Of a stretch of DNA of 64,000 nt, positions 45,489 through 57,363 are shown piece after piece. Below the pieces are notes generated by a model. The model was not told the DNA's origin, made no database searches, and saw only the letters and a list, made by a program, of their open reading frames with translations. A program made the position numbers and the translations under genes. The stretch's first letter is position 1. Each line of letters begins with the position of its first letter. Where the stretch lies: the NCBI GenBank assembly GCA_000442125.1, contig KE546969.1, positions 1 through 64,000 on the forward strand, given 5' to 3'. The DNA comes from Opeltia flavorubescens (lineage: Eukaryota > Ascomycota > Lecanoromycetes > Teloschistales > Teloschistaceae).

Positions 45489-46885
45489 ATGTCTATCCGA
45501 AATCCTCCATCGTCTGAACTCACGGAGCTTCAAGCTCTTGACCAGGAGCAAGACTTACCAAACGCAGACTCGGCCCAATTAAGGAACATCGAATCGAAGA
45601 GAAAACGAGCATGTGTTCTCCTCGGCTCCGCTATATCACAGTTGCCAATATGGGGTATAGAATCTAGATACGCTATGCACTAACCCTACACTTACTCACT
45701 GTTTCAGGCTTCGCAATGACCTACGGCGTCTTCCAGGAATACTACACCAGCAACTGGACTCTTCAAGGAAGTGTCTCAATCACCGGTATCATCGGCACAA
45801 CCTCTAATGGAGTCATGTACCTCTCCATGCCCTTCCTCTTCGCACTCTTTACCCGTCGCTGGGCTCGATGGCGACAGCATGCCGCCCTCTGCGGCGCCGT
45901 TCTAGCTTGCCTGAGTTTCCTGCTATCGTCCTTCAGCACGCATGTCTGGCATCTCGTCGCTACGCAAGGTGTCTTGGCAGCTCTGGGCTGTGCATTGATA
46001 TACAGTCCATTGACGCTAAGTCTGGGTGAATGGTTCCTCACGAGCAATCGAGCCGTGGCCTATGGAGTTGTCCTATCCTGCAAAAACGTCGTAGGCTCCA
46101 CGGTCCCATTCCTTATGCGAGCGCTCCTAGACCGCTACGGTTTCCGTGGAGCGTTGAGGATCTGGATGGCCATCGTCGCCGGTACCAGTGTTCTCGCTAT
46201 CTCCCTGATCCCAACACACCCAGCGAGCTTGACTCCGGCCAACTATCGCTCTCGGAAGCTCCCCTGGCACTTTCTAAAACATAGAACCTTCTACATCTAC
46301 AGCATCGCTATAATACTCCAATCTTCAGGATATGGGATCCCGCAGACATATCTGAACACATACGCCCACGACATCGCGCTCCTATCCGAAACATCAGCAA
46401 CGCTACTGCTCACGCTGTTTAACATCCCTGGTATTGCCTCATCCTCATTTTTCGGCTACTTGAGCGATAACAAGCACTTCCCCCTTTCCGCCACGACCGT
46501 AACCGCTATCTCCGCAATCTCCTCCGCACTTTCCGCCTTCCTGCTCTGGGGTCTTACTTCTCAAGGTAGTATGGCACTCCTGGTGCTCTTTTCCGTCACC
46601 TTCGGTTTTTTCGCTGGCGGATATAGTGGCACCTGGGGCGGTGTGATCAATGAGCTTGAGATGGAAGCTAGGGCAAAGAACGAGGCGGTGGATCCAGGGA
46701 TGCTTTATGGGTTGTTAAATGGAGCAAGGGGATTGGGGTATGTGAGTGGAGGATTTGCGGGTGTGCCATTGCTGAAAGCTGGGACTGTGGGAACTGGCTT
46801 TGGGTATGGAACGAGTTATGGAACATTGATCTTATTTACGGGACTTTCGAGTATCTTTGGTGGGTGGGGGCTGCTTTGGAGGTGA
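45489..46885 (+). CDS. MFS transporter, monocarboxylate-transporter-like
   Basis: Two exons, 45489-45654 and 45708-46885, flank a 53-bp intron (GTATAG...TTTCAG) and give 447 residues. The junction restores SQLPIWGFAMTYGVFQEYY, the typical first helix of fungal MCT-like permeases. About 12 membrane segments follow, with the cytoplasmic loop RRWARWRQHA between TM2 and TM3, GEWFLTSNRAVAYG before TM5 and a soluble mid-loop (about 235-255). A Gly-rich TM region (FGFFAGGYSGTWGG) and GLLNGARGLGYVSGG lie near the end. It should be a plasma-membrane carrier of a small carboxylate or similar solute; the substrate cannot be read from sequence. Confidence 0.9.
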
Positions 46886-47278
46886 GGAAGGCTTGCTTAA
46901 TGTGAGTCACTTTATGGGTGACTTTTCGGCAGATGAGAGCAACATTCTTGAAAGACAGAAAGATGAAGTGGTAAGGTATAAAGGGATGGAATCCAGAGGA
47001 ACGGAAGAGTGTATAATGGCTACAAAATTCCAAGGGCTTGCATTTTCTATGACTCAGGTTCGTTCACGTCATCTTGCAGATGCCAAGCTTGATGTACACC
47101 ATCCCGCAGCGTTCTCAGCCTTGCAGTTCCGTCAGCCTCGCGATCTTTTCTTCCTCTTTTTCAATCCATCGCAGACTGGAACACATCTTACAGTAAATCC
47201 AAATGAAGCTGAAGCTCCTGTGATCTTAGTTGGTAGCCACCCTTATATATTTCTACACATAAGTCAGCTTGCGGTATC
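46886..47278. other. Intergenic, 46.89-47.28 kb
   Basis: Short promoter region of the next gene, with a TTATATATTT element at about 47,242, some 35 bp before its ATG. An overlapping plus-strand open frame (46857-47306) is not credible as a gene. Confidence 0.55.
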
Positions 47279-50007
47279 ATGTCCGGCTTCGAAACCGCCG
47301 GATTGATCCTAGCTACGTTACCCATAATTCAATCAACCGCGATGATTCTCAAAGGTCGCCAGGATGTACCAATTGCTATTACCGAGATGAACAATTTATT
47401 AGTGCGCTTCGGTACGACGTTAAAAGCCCTGCAGGACTACTCCTTGGGAACTTTTGGGGATCGTTCAATCGGAGAACAGTTGGAGCGTGCTGCGGAGACA
47501 ATAAAGAAGATCAAGAAATTACTACAAGTACACGCTGATAACAGTGGGACCAAACGATCTAGGGCTATCTCAATGGTTAAATGGGCTGCCAAGGATAGGG
47601 CAAAGGCCGAGAGATTACTCCAAGAGCTGAGCGCACATAATTCAGCTTTAGAAGTCTTACTGAATGCAGAGAGAATGTAGGTGATCTATATCCCGACAGA
47701 ATTGGGTACTCATTACCACTAGGCAAAAGCCGCGTCTTGGTATTTGGGGTCAGACCTCTGAAACAATCATCGCTGTCATGGGTGCCACTGGGTCAGGAAA
47801 GTCGCATTTGATCCATCAGATAACTCAATCAGACGAAGTCAAGATTGGTCATGGTCTACTTTCCGGTATACTTCTGCATTATTCGTGGCTCGATAAAGGC
47901 TAATTCTTATGGAAAGAAACACAGGATGTTCATGCCTACTCCATCACTGTGGATAATCGTGTTATAACTCTCGTTGACACGCCGGGCTTCGACGACACTT
48001 TCATGACCGATGCCCTTGTCCTCGAAAAGCTGGCTACCTGGATGAGTACTACCTACAGATCGAAGCAGCTGCTCTCAGGCGTCATATATTTACATGACAT
48101 ACAAAAATCTAGAATGAGAGGCTCCGACGTCAAATCGTTGGAAGTATTCGATAAGCTCGTTGGCCCCGAGTCATTCAAGAACATTCTCCTAGTCACAACT
48201 AAGTGGGACCTCCTGCCAAATATATCCATCGGAGAATCTAGGGAGGATATTCTTCGAGACAAGTTCTGGAGAAATCTGATAACAAGAGGATGTACTACTG
48301 CCCGATCATTTGGTGACCGTAGTTCCGCATTGAAAATCATGGAAACTGTGGCATTTGATCTGAATATGGCTACAACATCAGGTGCACCTCTTACAATCCA
48401 GAAAGAGATTGTTGATCAGGAGATGCCCTTAGAAATTACCTCTGCAGGCGAAGCGCTAGCCCGCAGGTTAGACGCTATGGAAGAGAACCATCGGAAACAA
48501 ATAAATTCTATTGAGAACCAACATAAGCTCGAAAGAGATCGTATGCAGGAGCGCATCGACAAGCTTCAGCAAGAGCAGGCAAAATTAAAGGCCGGGCAAC
48601 TGACAGCTAATCAACCTGAGAAGCGCAGCGTGGTAACAGATATATATATGCGCTTTACCGCCGAGGATCTGCTGACCCTAAGTCCCCCTCCACCATATAC
48701 TCCTCGTGAACCCTCACGAGCCTGGCAGCTTGTGCTTTCAATTCGAGACTTAGCTGTCTTCTCATTCGAGCCCATTAGCGAGATATATAAATCAACTTCC
48801 TTAGCAATTCAAAGACTATTACGACCGAAGATACAACCGGGCTATACACGTATTGAGTGGATTTGTGTAAGCGCTCTTTTCATCTTAAATACGTACGCTG
48901 ACTGAATAGACGTGTGGTGACGTCCTCTATGGCGATTATAAGCAACGAAGCCCTGCTTCACTGCAAAAACTTGCCATTGAGCTCAACGGACGGCTCATTA
49001 GTAAACCTACTACTCAACCGGATCAGCGTTATGATAACGATTCAAACTCATCATCTCTTGAGTCTCCTGACGCTCAGAGTAATGTGCAGAGCCAGGGTCA
49101 AAGAGCAGGTTCCGCATCGAATCTACATACTAGTCCGGCTGGCCAATCGACTACGAATCCCTTCATAACAGGTAATGCCATGATCCAGTCCGAATCAACA
49201 TCTCCCAAATGGCTGGAACTATGTATCCGATCAGGCCCTGACACTTATCTCCATGAAGAGATTGACGCCAGAGGAGAACCGAGCGATCAGATGGTATTCC
49301 ATCTAATCAGAGAAAAGTACAGATCATGCCGTACCGCAGTCCGACCATTCCACATCTTCGGTTACAAAGTTCCGACCGGGGGTGTTTTCGTCCAAGTAAG
49401 CTGCATATCACATCTCCTTAATACAATAGTATTGACATCGAGCACCCACAGCCATCGAATCTCATAAAACTCTACTCAAAATAAGGATTCCAAATTTAAT
49501 ACCCTGAATTGTCGCTAACATACCAACATGTAGTTCCGAAAAGACAAACTAGCCATCCCTCCCACCACCCCCGCAACCGCCAGCATAATGACCCGTCCAT
49601 CCGTCCCCTCCCCCCAAGAAGCCCAAAAACACAAATATACATTCAACCCCGTACCAATGGACGAGCCGCCAATAGACACCCGCACTTTCAACCACTACTT
49701 CCACAAACCCCATCTAAGCGACTCAACCGAAACCTGGATAAAGCGCTTCCCGCAGCTACAGGACGACTCTCTAGTCCACAGCAACGAGAAACTGGCCAAA
49801 GGGTGGGGTATAGAGATAATTGAAGATCGGAACTGGCTAATGATAGTATGTGTAAACTTGGGGTCGTTATTACTGAGTGGTTTAGTGGCTGGGCTATACG
49901 CTTATTATATGCGTGATGTCCAGACTGGTGTGGCGTTGGGGGCGTGGCTGTCTGCTGTACAGATGTTGGTACTGACTGCATTTACTTGGCAGAGGACAGG
50001 CCAATGA
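47279..50007 (+). CDS. HeLo/STAND-like N-terminus + AIG1-like P-loop GTPase + membrane-anchored C-terminal module (816 aa)
   Basis: Five exons, 47279-47676, 47723-47865, 47917-48866, 48910-49395 and 49534-50007, all in phase, with introns of 46, 51, 51, 43 and 138 bp boundaries noted from GTAGGT, GTATAC, GTAAGC and GTAAGC donors (four introns: 46, 51, 43 and 138 bp). Residues 1-130: a helical N-terminal domain starting MSGFETAGLILATLPIIQS, as in fungal STAND/NLR-type proteins. About 147-330: a GTPase with G1 GATGSGKS (153-160), G3 DTPGFDD (201-207) and G4 TTKWD (274-278), closest to the AIG1/septin-like class of P-loop GTPases. About 353-407: coiled coil. About 495-510: WICTCGDVLYGDY module, then a Ser/Asn/Gln-rich linker. 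About 600-816: WLELCI..., DEPPIDTRTFNHYF, and two membrane helices (about 760-785 and 790-812). The middle intron (48867-48909) has a GTAAGC donor and GCTGAC branch, which supports one gene rather than two. It is likely a membrane-tethered, nucleotide-switched signalling protein; function inferred. Confidence 0.8.
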
Positions 50008-51311
50008 AAGTTTTTCATTCATCATTGTTCTCATGCATGATCTAAATCTGTACGCGAAGATGCGGACACGATTCTATCTGTGGTTTCAAACTTTCATCAC
50101 AGCCAACCACGAATCTTTCAATGTATGAGCTCGAAAACGCACCCAATACCGAGACAAACTCGCTCATTTGATATCCGTTTCTATTTGTTTTCACTTTATC
50201 CTTACTACAATATCTAACTCAACTGCGTTATTATTTCTTTTCACGGCCTATTGTTCACCAAGAATACACTATTCCGATGACCCCTTTTACCACGCCCGCC
50301 TCGGTCCTGAAAATAAAAATTTATCCTACTTTTCGGAACGGGAATTGGCCCGAGGCGACGCTTTATCAATATCCATGTCGCCTTGACTGATGAGCTGGTT
50401 TATACATAACGGAAACAATATCAGCAAGAGGTTATCCTATATCTTGCAGTAGTGCCACGATACAGACTCAAAATTTAAATATTCCTAAATACGTTCAGTT
50501 TATGAACACCAACAATCTTCAATCATACAAACCCAAGTTCGCAACGAAGAACAAGACTGCAGTAGCGCAGCGCAACTGACGAATCGCACACGATAGATAT
50601 AATACTGTCGATCAAAATCAGCTTTAAACATAATCTAAAGTATAATTCGATTAACCAAATTACCACCCCAAAATACACCACCAACATCATGTATAGTATT
50701 CTTCAGTCCGAAAAATCAGCAGCCAGATTTCCACTTTTCATCTCATGCACACTACTAATCGATCACTTCAACAATTCAAACAAAGATATTTTAGATGCTT
50801 TGATGTAAAATACATCCGTAGTGTCGCAAAGAACGTCCTCTTGCTCCAAAGAGTGCAGAATATCATATGCGCTTGGGCCTTTGAGTCAAACTTCACGCTC
50901 GTTAATGGATTGCTTGCATGCTTGAAGATATAAACGCTATGCAAAATCACTTGCGACGTGGTCGTGCGTAAGGACGAGAGACAGTATCACAATTCATAAG
51001 TGAAATAATAATATTCCCGATATAATTACTTAGCCCGTGAACTTCGAAAGAAAGCCAAAAACACCGTGAAAGATTATCGGATATTCCTATATATATTAAA
51101 TTTACTTTATTTCGGCGATAGACTTGAGCAAGAATATCTACCATACAAAGATTCAAATGAACCCAATTACTTACTCGTATACGCCACTCGTGGGTTTTCA
51201 CACCATTCAAAGATGGATTGAAAAGCACATCTGCATACTATAAGCATGACTCTCGTTCGATTGCAAATTCTGAAGCGGTATACCGCTGCTGGAGAACCCA
51301 TCTCCAAAAAC
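50008..51311. other. Intergenic, 50.01-51.31 kb
   Basis: Moderately A/T-rich 3' flanks of two convergent genes. No supported coding sequence or repeat. Confidence 0.55.
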
Positions 51312-53460
51312 TTAGGACCCAATATCAGGACCTCCAAATCCTCTTTTCCGACTCCCAGAATCTCTTGTCTTCGAAGGCGTAGAACGTGGCAAAAGCTGCG
51401 TTGCAGGCATCCTAGCCGTCGACCTACCACCTATAACATTCCCATCTCGTATAGCCAATCTCCAAGAACCATCCTTGCCTCTCTTCAACATTACCTTCGC
51501 AGATTTCATTTCGGCAAGCCTTTGTCGTCTAGCCGACGGTGTAGAAGACGATGGCTCATTGATGTATGAATAGGGTCCATTAATCATCAACGCTGTTGTA
51601 GAGGAGCCCCATTGTGGTATATGTTGTCTTGAACCTCTGATCTTCGTCGCTATGGTCAATGCACCAGTGACTTTAATAAGGCTAGCCGGGATAAAGAGCC
51701 AACCCCATCGAACGCGAACGATGGTACGATCAACGATATCGTTACCGTATGCGATGAAATCTAGATCGTGCGCGTGTGATATGTCAAAATTGAAGTAGTA
51801 ATCAATTCTGGATTTATTTCCAAGGAACAGCTTCGTATAATTACCTCCCGGTAGATTCCTCTTGAGCGGGTAGGAGTTGAACCTGTAGAAGCTACTGTTA
51901 TGCGTATAAGTCTCTGTACGAATAGAATGCGTGAGAGCTGACGCAACATCAGCGAAGATGTTGAAGACGGGATCCGGCCGGCGGATACCCCTTTCATCCA
52001 CAGGGCTTCCATAAGGCAGCTGGTTTCGACCAGCGAGAATGAATGCAGGATCATTAGTGTTATTTGCAGCAGATTCCAAAAAGCTAGCATAGTCAAGCTC
52101 CTTGGTGAAGAGATCCGAAAGCCACAGACCAAGGTCAGCGTCGGTATTAGTCGCAACGTAACATGGTGCATAGCCGGGCCTCTGGCCAGATGTGCGCGGA
52201 TGAACTTCTCCGGTATATTCTCGACTAAAATTCTGTGCATGGATATTGACGTTACTATTGTCAAGAGACGGTAGTAGCTGAAAGTGCGGACTGGTGTACT
52301 CTTCGACATCGCCGCGGTCGAGTCCAAATTCCCCGAGTGCAACAATATCAAAGCTGGAACCGCTCCACCAAGAGCTCATTACGGTTTCATTCAGGCTTCT
52401 AGACTCATATGTAGCGGCGTAATGATTGACACACCAGTACAGTGAACATTCGGTTGCTGTGGTCGTATCTTTGATATCTTGCACACATTGCGCAATGTAT
52501 GATGGTTCTCTATAGTAACATCCTTTTTGGTTGATCGATGAGGCAGCATCGTGAAATACTTTGGTAAAATTAATGAGACTTTGGCCTACATCACCAATCC
52601 TGAGGAGGGCACTTGTGCTAGTTGTGTTCATTACAATATTTGCAGATGTGTTGAATCGGGATCCAAAGTCAATGGCTAAACCATTCTTGAGATAAGCAGC
52701 GCAAGTCTGAGTATTTTCGTAGAAACAGAAATCCTTTATTTGGATCAGGTCGCTGATATTGACACATTGGTAACACACGGCTAATGATTGGTAAGGGTTC
52801 CAGCTACAATTTCCAGTCGGGCAATTGGCGATCGTGTCCGGTACTTTTGAGCCGTCGAAAGCCGCTTTGGCTGCAACCTTTGTCCCAAAGAGAGAGCCTT
52901 TTCCGTTGAGAAGTGACTGCACAGGTAGGGAAGCATTGAAGTCTACTGCAATTCTCTCAAGTTGAAGATGCGTGAGTTGCTGGGCGAAGGGATCGATTAG
53001 CATCGAGCAGAGAACAAAAAGCGATGCTAAGGACGATAAGTCTCTGATAGGGTTTAGCTGCATGTTCATGTCGTTCGAAGGTGGAGACAAACCTCCAGCG
53101 GATGTGCCAAAGCATGGATAAAGCTCCCGAAGGACCTCTGCTGGCTTGATCATAAAGTCCAACGTCACTGAGCCACTGTGGTTGACGATGGAACCAGATC
53201 CATTTCGACTGGCTGATGATCTCTGCTGCACAGAACAATATCGTTGTCTTCATAATCGTGGAGTATATTGAAATTGCTGCATTGAGAGTAATCCCAAGTG
53301 GCAATCTGGCCAAAGGCTTCCCGTGACTAGTGCTCGCTGTCAGGATAATAGCCACCAAACACGCAGTGGAAATCTGAAGAGCCAACAACTCCCAAATCCA
53401 TGTCTTGTCTAAACTTCCACTTTTCTGCGCTTTCTCACGACGTCGCAAGTGAAGAAACAT
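51312..53460 (-). CDS. DUF3176 family membrane protein
   Basis: Two exons, 53460-53093 and 53043-51312, flank a 49-bp intron (GTTTGT...ATCAG with a GCTAAAC branch site) and give 699 residues. The N-terminal part has the family pattern: WIWELLALQ, GKPLARLPLGITLNAAIS, AAEIISQSKWIWF, DQASRGPSGAL. Across the splice the protein continues RDLSSLASLFVLCSMLIDPFAQQ, the third or fourth membrane helix. A large extracellular, N-glycosylation-rich, Cys-containing domain follows (about 180-570; PTGNCSWNPYQSLAVCYQC). A last membrane helix near 590 (GWLFIPASLIKVTGAL) and a basic C-terminal tail end the protein. The family is common in filamentous fungi and functionally uncharacterised. The first ATG may be slightly internal to the real start. 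Confidence 0.88.
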
Positions 53461-53883
53461 ACTTGAATTGGTAAGATGAGACTAAAGAAGGCAAAGGTAT
53501 GGATGTCAGTGCAGAACGAAATGAAAGGAGGCGTTGACCACTTGAAACGGAAGGCAAGGCCAGATTTGCAGGCATCAAAATAGCCATCTCAAGATAGGCA
53601 AATCGTAGGCCATTAGAAGGCGTATATGCGCCACATGCTCGATGTAGGTGCTGAACCTCTTTCCTGCAGACCCAGCCTCCTCCATGTTACGCGACGAAGC
53701 ATGGATGCTGGTGTAACAAGACGGTGACACCTGACGTGCATGTGGACTGTCTTACGTAGCTCTTTAGCCGCAGGAAATTCTCTGCCGTCCACGGATCAGG
53801 ACATCATTGAGGTGTTCTCCGTGACCACATTCTCACGCATTGTTTGCTTAAACGATCTCTTCTGGTATACAAGCCTCAAAGCA
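53461..53883. other. Intergenic, 53.46-53.88 kb
   Basis: Promoter of the DUF3176 gene and 3' flank of the DUF1275 gene. No gene seen, although an upstream exon of the DUF3176 gene cannot be excluded. Confidence 0.5.
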
Positions 53884-54730
53884 TTATGTCGCTGGCTCAG
53901 CTGGGAACAATAGCCAAGAGAACGCCAGCACAACCTTGATCGCAGCAGCCAGCCACAAGACCGTCGTAAAGGTCCCCGTACCCTTGACAAGCCAAGCGCC
54001 GGCGATTGCACCCAACATCATAAGGACGACACTTGCGACTCTATTATCTCGCTTCGGATTGTCCCAAGCGAACAAGGCCGTGTCGCTCGCCAAATCATTG
54101 TACGTGCTTGTCAAAACTGTGGTCGGCAGCTCATTGAACCCCAAGCTCTTCGCAGTTGCAACCTGCGCTCCCGACTGGGCGGCTAGGAATGGTATAGCAA
54201 CCAGTACGATCTTCTCTGTAGCGTTCGTCTCTGGCACAGCATCTGATTGCACGAGGATTGCGGCGATTGCGATACAGAGGGCTTGTAGGAGGTACGAGGC
54301 GATGAGGGTGGAGCGGCGGGTGAGGCCGACGGTCGGATAGACCCATCCGGCGATGAGAGAGCCGAGCATCATCGATAAGATCGAGACACCTGAACGGGCC
54401 CATTTGAAGGAGTCGCTGTTGGCGGGGAGGTGTGCGGTGCTGAGGGCAAGGAAGATGGTGTTTCCTGTATGGGGATAATGGATCAGCAAGCTGAAGGAGA
54501 AATAGGGTTAGAGATGGAGTAGTAGCTCTACCTGTTTGCATACTCATGAAGACGCTCCAGGTATTGTACGATGCCGCATCGACGAGTCCGACGAGGAAAC
54601 AACACACAAGAAGATTCAGAGGTGCATAACGGACGTCGACTCTCTCGACAAGGTAATGACGGATACTAGGTCTAAGACTCTGTGACTTGTGGGCAAGCAG
54701 AGGAGCGGACTCTACCTCATCGGCATGCAT
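53884..54730 (-). CDS. DUF1275 (YoaK-family) membrane protein
   Basis: Two exons, 54730-54532 and 54464-53884, flank a 67-bp intron (GTAGAG...TACAG) and give 259 residues. Splicing gives SMQTGNTIFLALST, the invariant QTGN(T/L) motif that follows the first helix of DUF1275 proteins. Other family segments: GLVDAASYNTWSVFMS (helix 1), SMMLGSLIAGW, AAQSGAQVATAKSLG and PTTVLTSTYNDLASD. About six membrane helices, with a short cytosolic N-terminal tail (ESAPLLAHKS). The role in fungi is unknown; bacterial YoaK is also uncharacterised. The gene looks intact. Confidence 0.9.
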
Positions 54731-55829
54731 GTTGCTAGAAAAATCGCTGGTTGCGCAATTCTCTCTGATACATGATCCAAGATTGAAGATTCACGATCAG
54801 TGGAAGCTCGCCACGAAAAGAGTGACGTCGTCACTGCCGCTAGCTTAGCTTGCTGCGTTGCCGCGGAAACACTAGGAGGACACACTGGTTGATATTCGAT
54901 TATACTATACTGTCTACATCAGCCTTCTGTTTGGATACCGCTTCTCCATTCTGGTGAATTAACCCAGCAGGCTGTCCATTGGACAGATGTAGAGAGTCCA
55001 TCGATAAGCCGCTATATCCTGATCCGATTATCACTAAAATGCCTACCTCGCTCATTTTACAAAAGTGATCGATTGTAAAGTATGGAAAAGCACGTGGATA
55101 CTATTGCTCATACACCATTCCGTCCAATAGGTTGGTAATCCAAAGAGACGAAACTCGAGAGGTCGCCGCTAAATTGGATGCTATAAGACGACAAGTGATA
55201 TATCATTTTCATAAGCTATTAGTTCTCAATCATCTCACTGTCCGATCTTATCATTTGTGTTTTCGAAGATCTCGCTTGCCATCCAGCCCGATCCCTGAAA
55301 ACATTGACGTTTTGATTGGACTCATAACTCTCTTCTGGAGTTAACTCAGGTAACCAATACCCTTATTCGTTGGTTAATCCCTCCCATTCGTATACGCTTG
55401 GGCTGGGGCTGATGATAAGAACTCTGAGGATGAGCTTGACTTTTTCAAAAAACTCGAATATCCTGCATATAGTATAGGGAGTCTCTTCTAGCCGGTCCTT
55501 AGTCTCAGGAACGACAACCCCACGTGTTTTTCCCATCGAGTCGCCATCAACTGTAGGATTGCTCCCGTCCTATACTTCTTGCTATCCTCCACTCTTCTTC
55601 CACTCTTTTCATTCTCAGAATAATTTATATTGTGTCAATGATATGACGCAAGTCGCGTATCTACCCATGTATTCGGAGGAATGTCGCCAAAACAAATTTC
55701 GCGCTCTTCCACCAACTCATCCGCGCATCCGCCAGAGTCCCGCGCTCGTAAATAAGAACCTTTGCTGCAGATCTACGCCCACTCATCTTTCAAGATCTCT
55801 CAGCTGCTGTCACCCTTCTTACGGGTTCA
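54731..55829. other. Divergent intergenic region, 54.73-55.83 kb
   Basis: 1.1 kb between divergent genes, expected to hold both promoters. Small plus-strand frames (55132-55344, 55559-56107) are not protein-like. No supported gene. Confidence 0.55.
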
Positions 55830-56414
55830 ATGATGGTTCGCACGCTTCTCTCCGCCATCCTGGTGCTCCTCCTGCCCCTCCTAACCTCAGCATGGATCTG
55901 TTTCCCCCCCGTACACCTCCTCCCCGAAAAAGTCGACTGCGCAACCCTCCTCCTCGGCCTCGACCACATCTCCCGGCTCCCCTCCGACTCCGGCCCAAAG
56001 CGTTGGGGCCGCCACATAGCCACAACGGCGCACACGGAAATGCTGCCGAAATGGTACTATGTAGTCGACGAAGGGCGTCCGCCGGCCACATGCGCCATCA
56101 AAGTTGACTCTGGCGGCGATCCTACAGAGGTGGATGGGTTCAGATTGTTGAACGTGGTGAATGCGGCGAAGGCTGTGTATAGGGAGTGTTTGGTTAGGAA
56201 GGAGCAGATTGGGTTGGAGTTCCCGAGTGATGGGCATATCTTTGCGCAGTTGATTCGGTTGGATGGGACGCCGCCTGGGCTGAGTATCAGTGGTGGAGAT
56301 GGTGGTGGGGAGGAGGGAGGGGTGAGGAGGGAGGTGCTGCCGGGTGGTGGGGTGTTGTATATCTCGGATTTTGACCCTGGATTGCAGGGGAATGTTTCTC
56401 AGGCGACGAGCTGA
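55830..56414 (+). CDS. Small secreted protein
   Basis: An intronless frame of 194 residues (or 193 from the second ATG, 3 bases later). The signal peptide is MMVRTLLSAILVLLLPLLTSA. The mature region starts WICFPPVHLLPEKVDCATLLLGLDHISRL and contains four Cys in all (WIC, VDC, ATC, REC), enough for two disulfides. A Gly-rich stretch near 165-180 and YISDFDPG end the protein. The first half is notably C-rich in third positions and the second half G-rich, so long antisense frames appear opposite it; these are shadows. Similar short Cys-containing secreted proteins are widespread in fungi, without known function. Confidence 0.78.
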   Translation: MMVRTLLSAILVLLLPLLTSAWICFPPVHLLPEKVDCATLLLGLDHISRLPSDSGPKRWGRHIATTAHTEMLPKWYYVVDEGRPPATCAIKVDSGGDPTEVDGFRLLNVVNAAKAVYRECLVRKEQIGLEFPSDGHIFAQLIRLDGTPPGLSISGGDGGGEEGGVRREVLPGGGVLYISDFDPGLQGNVSQATS

Positions 56415-57363
56415 ACATTATAACTCTTGTTAATTAAGTCAAAGTGCAGTACTCCTACCTTGAAAACTACTTTCATCATTCATTGGGTTGCAGATTCTTG
56501 CGCCGTCGATGGATGGAAACACATTAATCAACCGCAACCACTCTTCGAGTGAGCGTTCTTCTTCCATCTTGAACCCTCTGCACTAGTAGACCTGTTAAGG
56601 TAGCGAAATGAGATTTAGTTTACCGCAGACTATCAAGAGAAGTTTGGGCTTAGACTTTATTTTGTTACAGACTGTCTACAAGTATTGAAGGGCATGCGTG
56701 TCTTGCAACTTTATAGAAATTCCAGTCGCAATGAATTCTGAAAAACACTACCTTATGATACCCAAAGCCATTACATTCGCTCGAAGCATATTTTATGGTG
56801 ACGATTGAGAAGCACATACTCAGTAGAAGGAAGCAGAGTTTTCAAGGCACATCTGAGCCAAAAAAAGTATGACATTTGATGCTTCCAGAGCGGTGATAGT
56901 TACGAGTCTGAAGATACAGACACCGACGGTCGCGTAGATAGTGATTGTCGCTCCGTTCCGAGTCGGATATTGACTGAGTGCATCACCCCGTCATGGATAA
57001 GTCCATATCGGCTTCAATCGGCGCAATGCTTACACAGTCCTTATCGGGAGATCGGTTGTAACAATTTCAGGGCCAGATATTTGGCATGCTGGGCATGGGA
57101 TTCACGTGGCTCTTAGCGCCTTGGCTCTGGATTTCCAACGACGATCACCATCGGTCCGAGCACGGTCCGAGCCGATGCCAAGATTTCGGGTTTCAGCTCG
57201 ATTACAAATCTAGAATTGGCTAAGCAAGGCGGCAAAAAGAAACTTCTTCCGTCGTGACGTGTTACATTTGACTCAGCTATACCAATATATGCTTCATCTT
57301 GCTCGATGACCTAAAGATTCATATACTCCATGGGCGAATCGCGCTGGTCTTGTTAGAGATCAA
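56415..57363. other. Intergenic, 56.42-57.36 kb
   Basis: No coding signal seen. Promoter region of the acyltransferase-like gene. Confidence 0.55.

Noticed and set aside
46857-47306. 149-codon plus-strand frame between the MFS and GTPase genes
   Set aside because: It begins with a non-ATG codon, overlaps the MFS 3' end and runs into the next gene; no protein-like composition.
55790-56237. Three long minus-strand frames opposite the 55.8-kb secreted protein
   Set aside because: They arise from the strong third-position C and G bias of the sense gene; Arg/Gly-rich translations without motifs.
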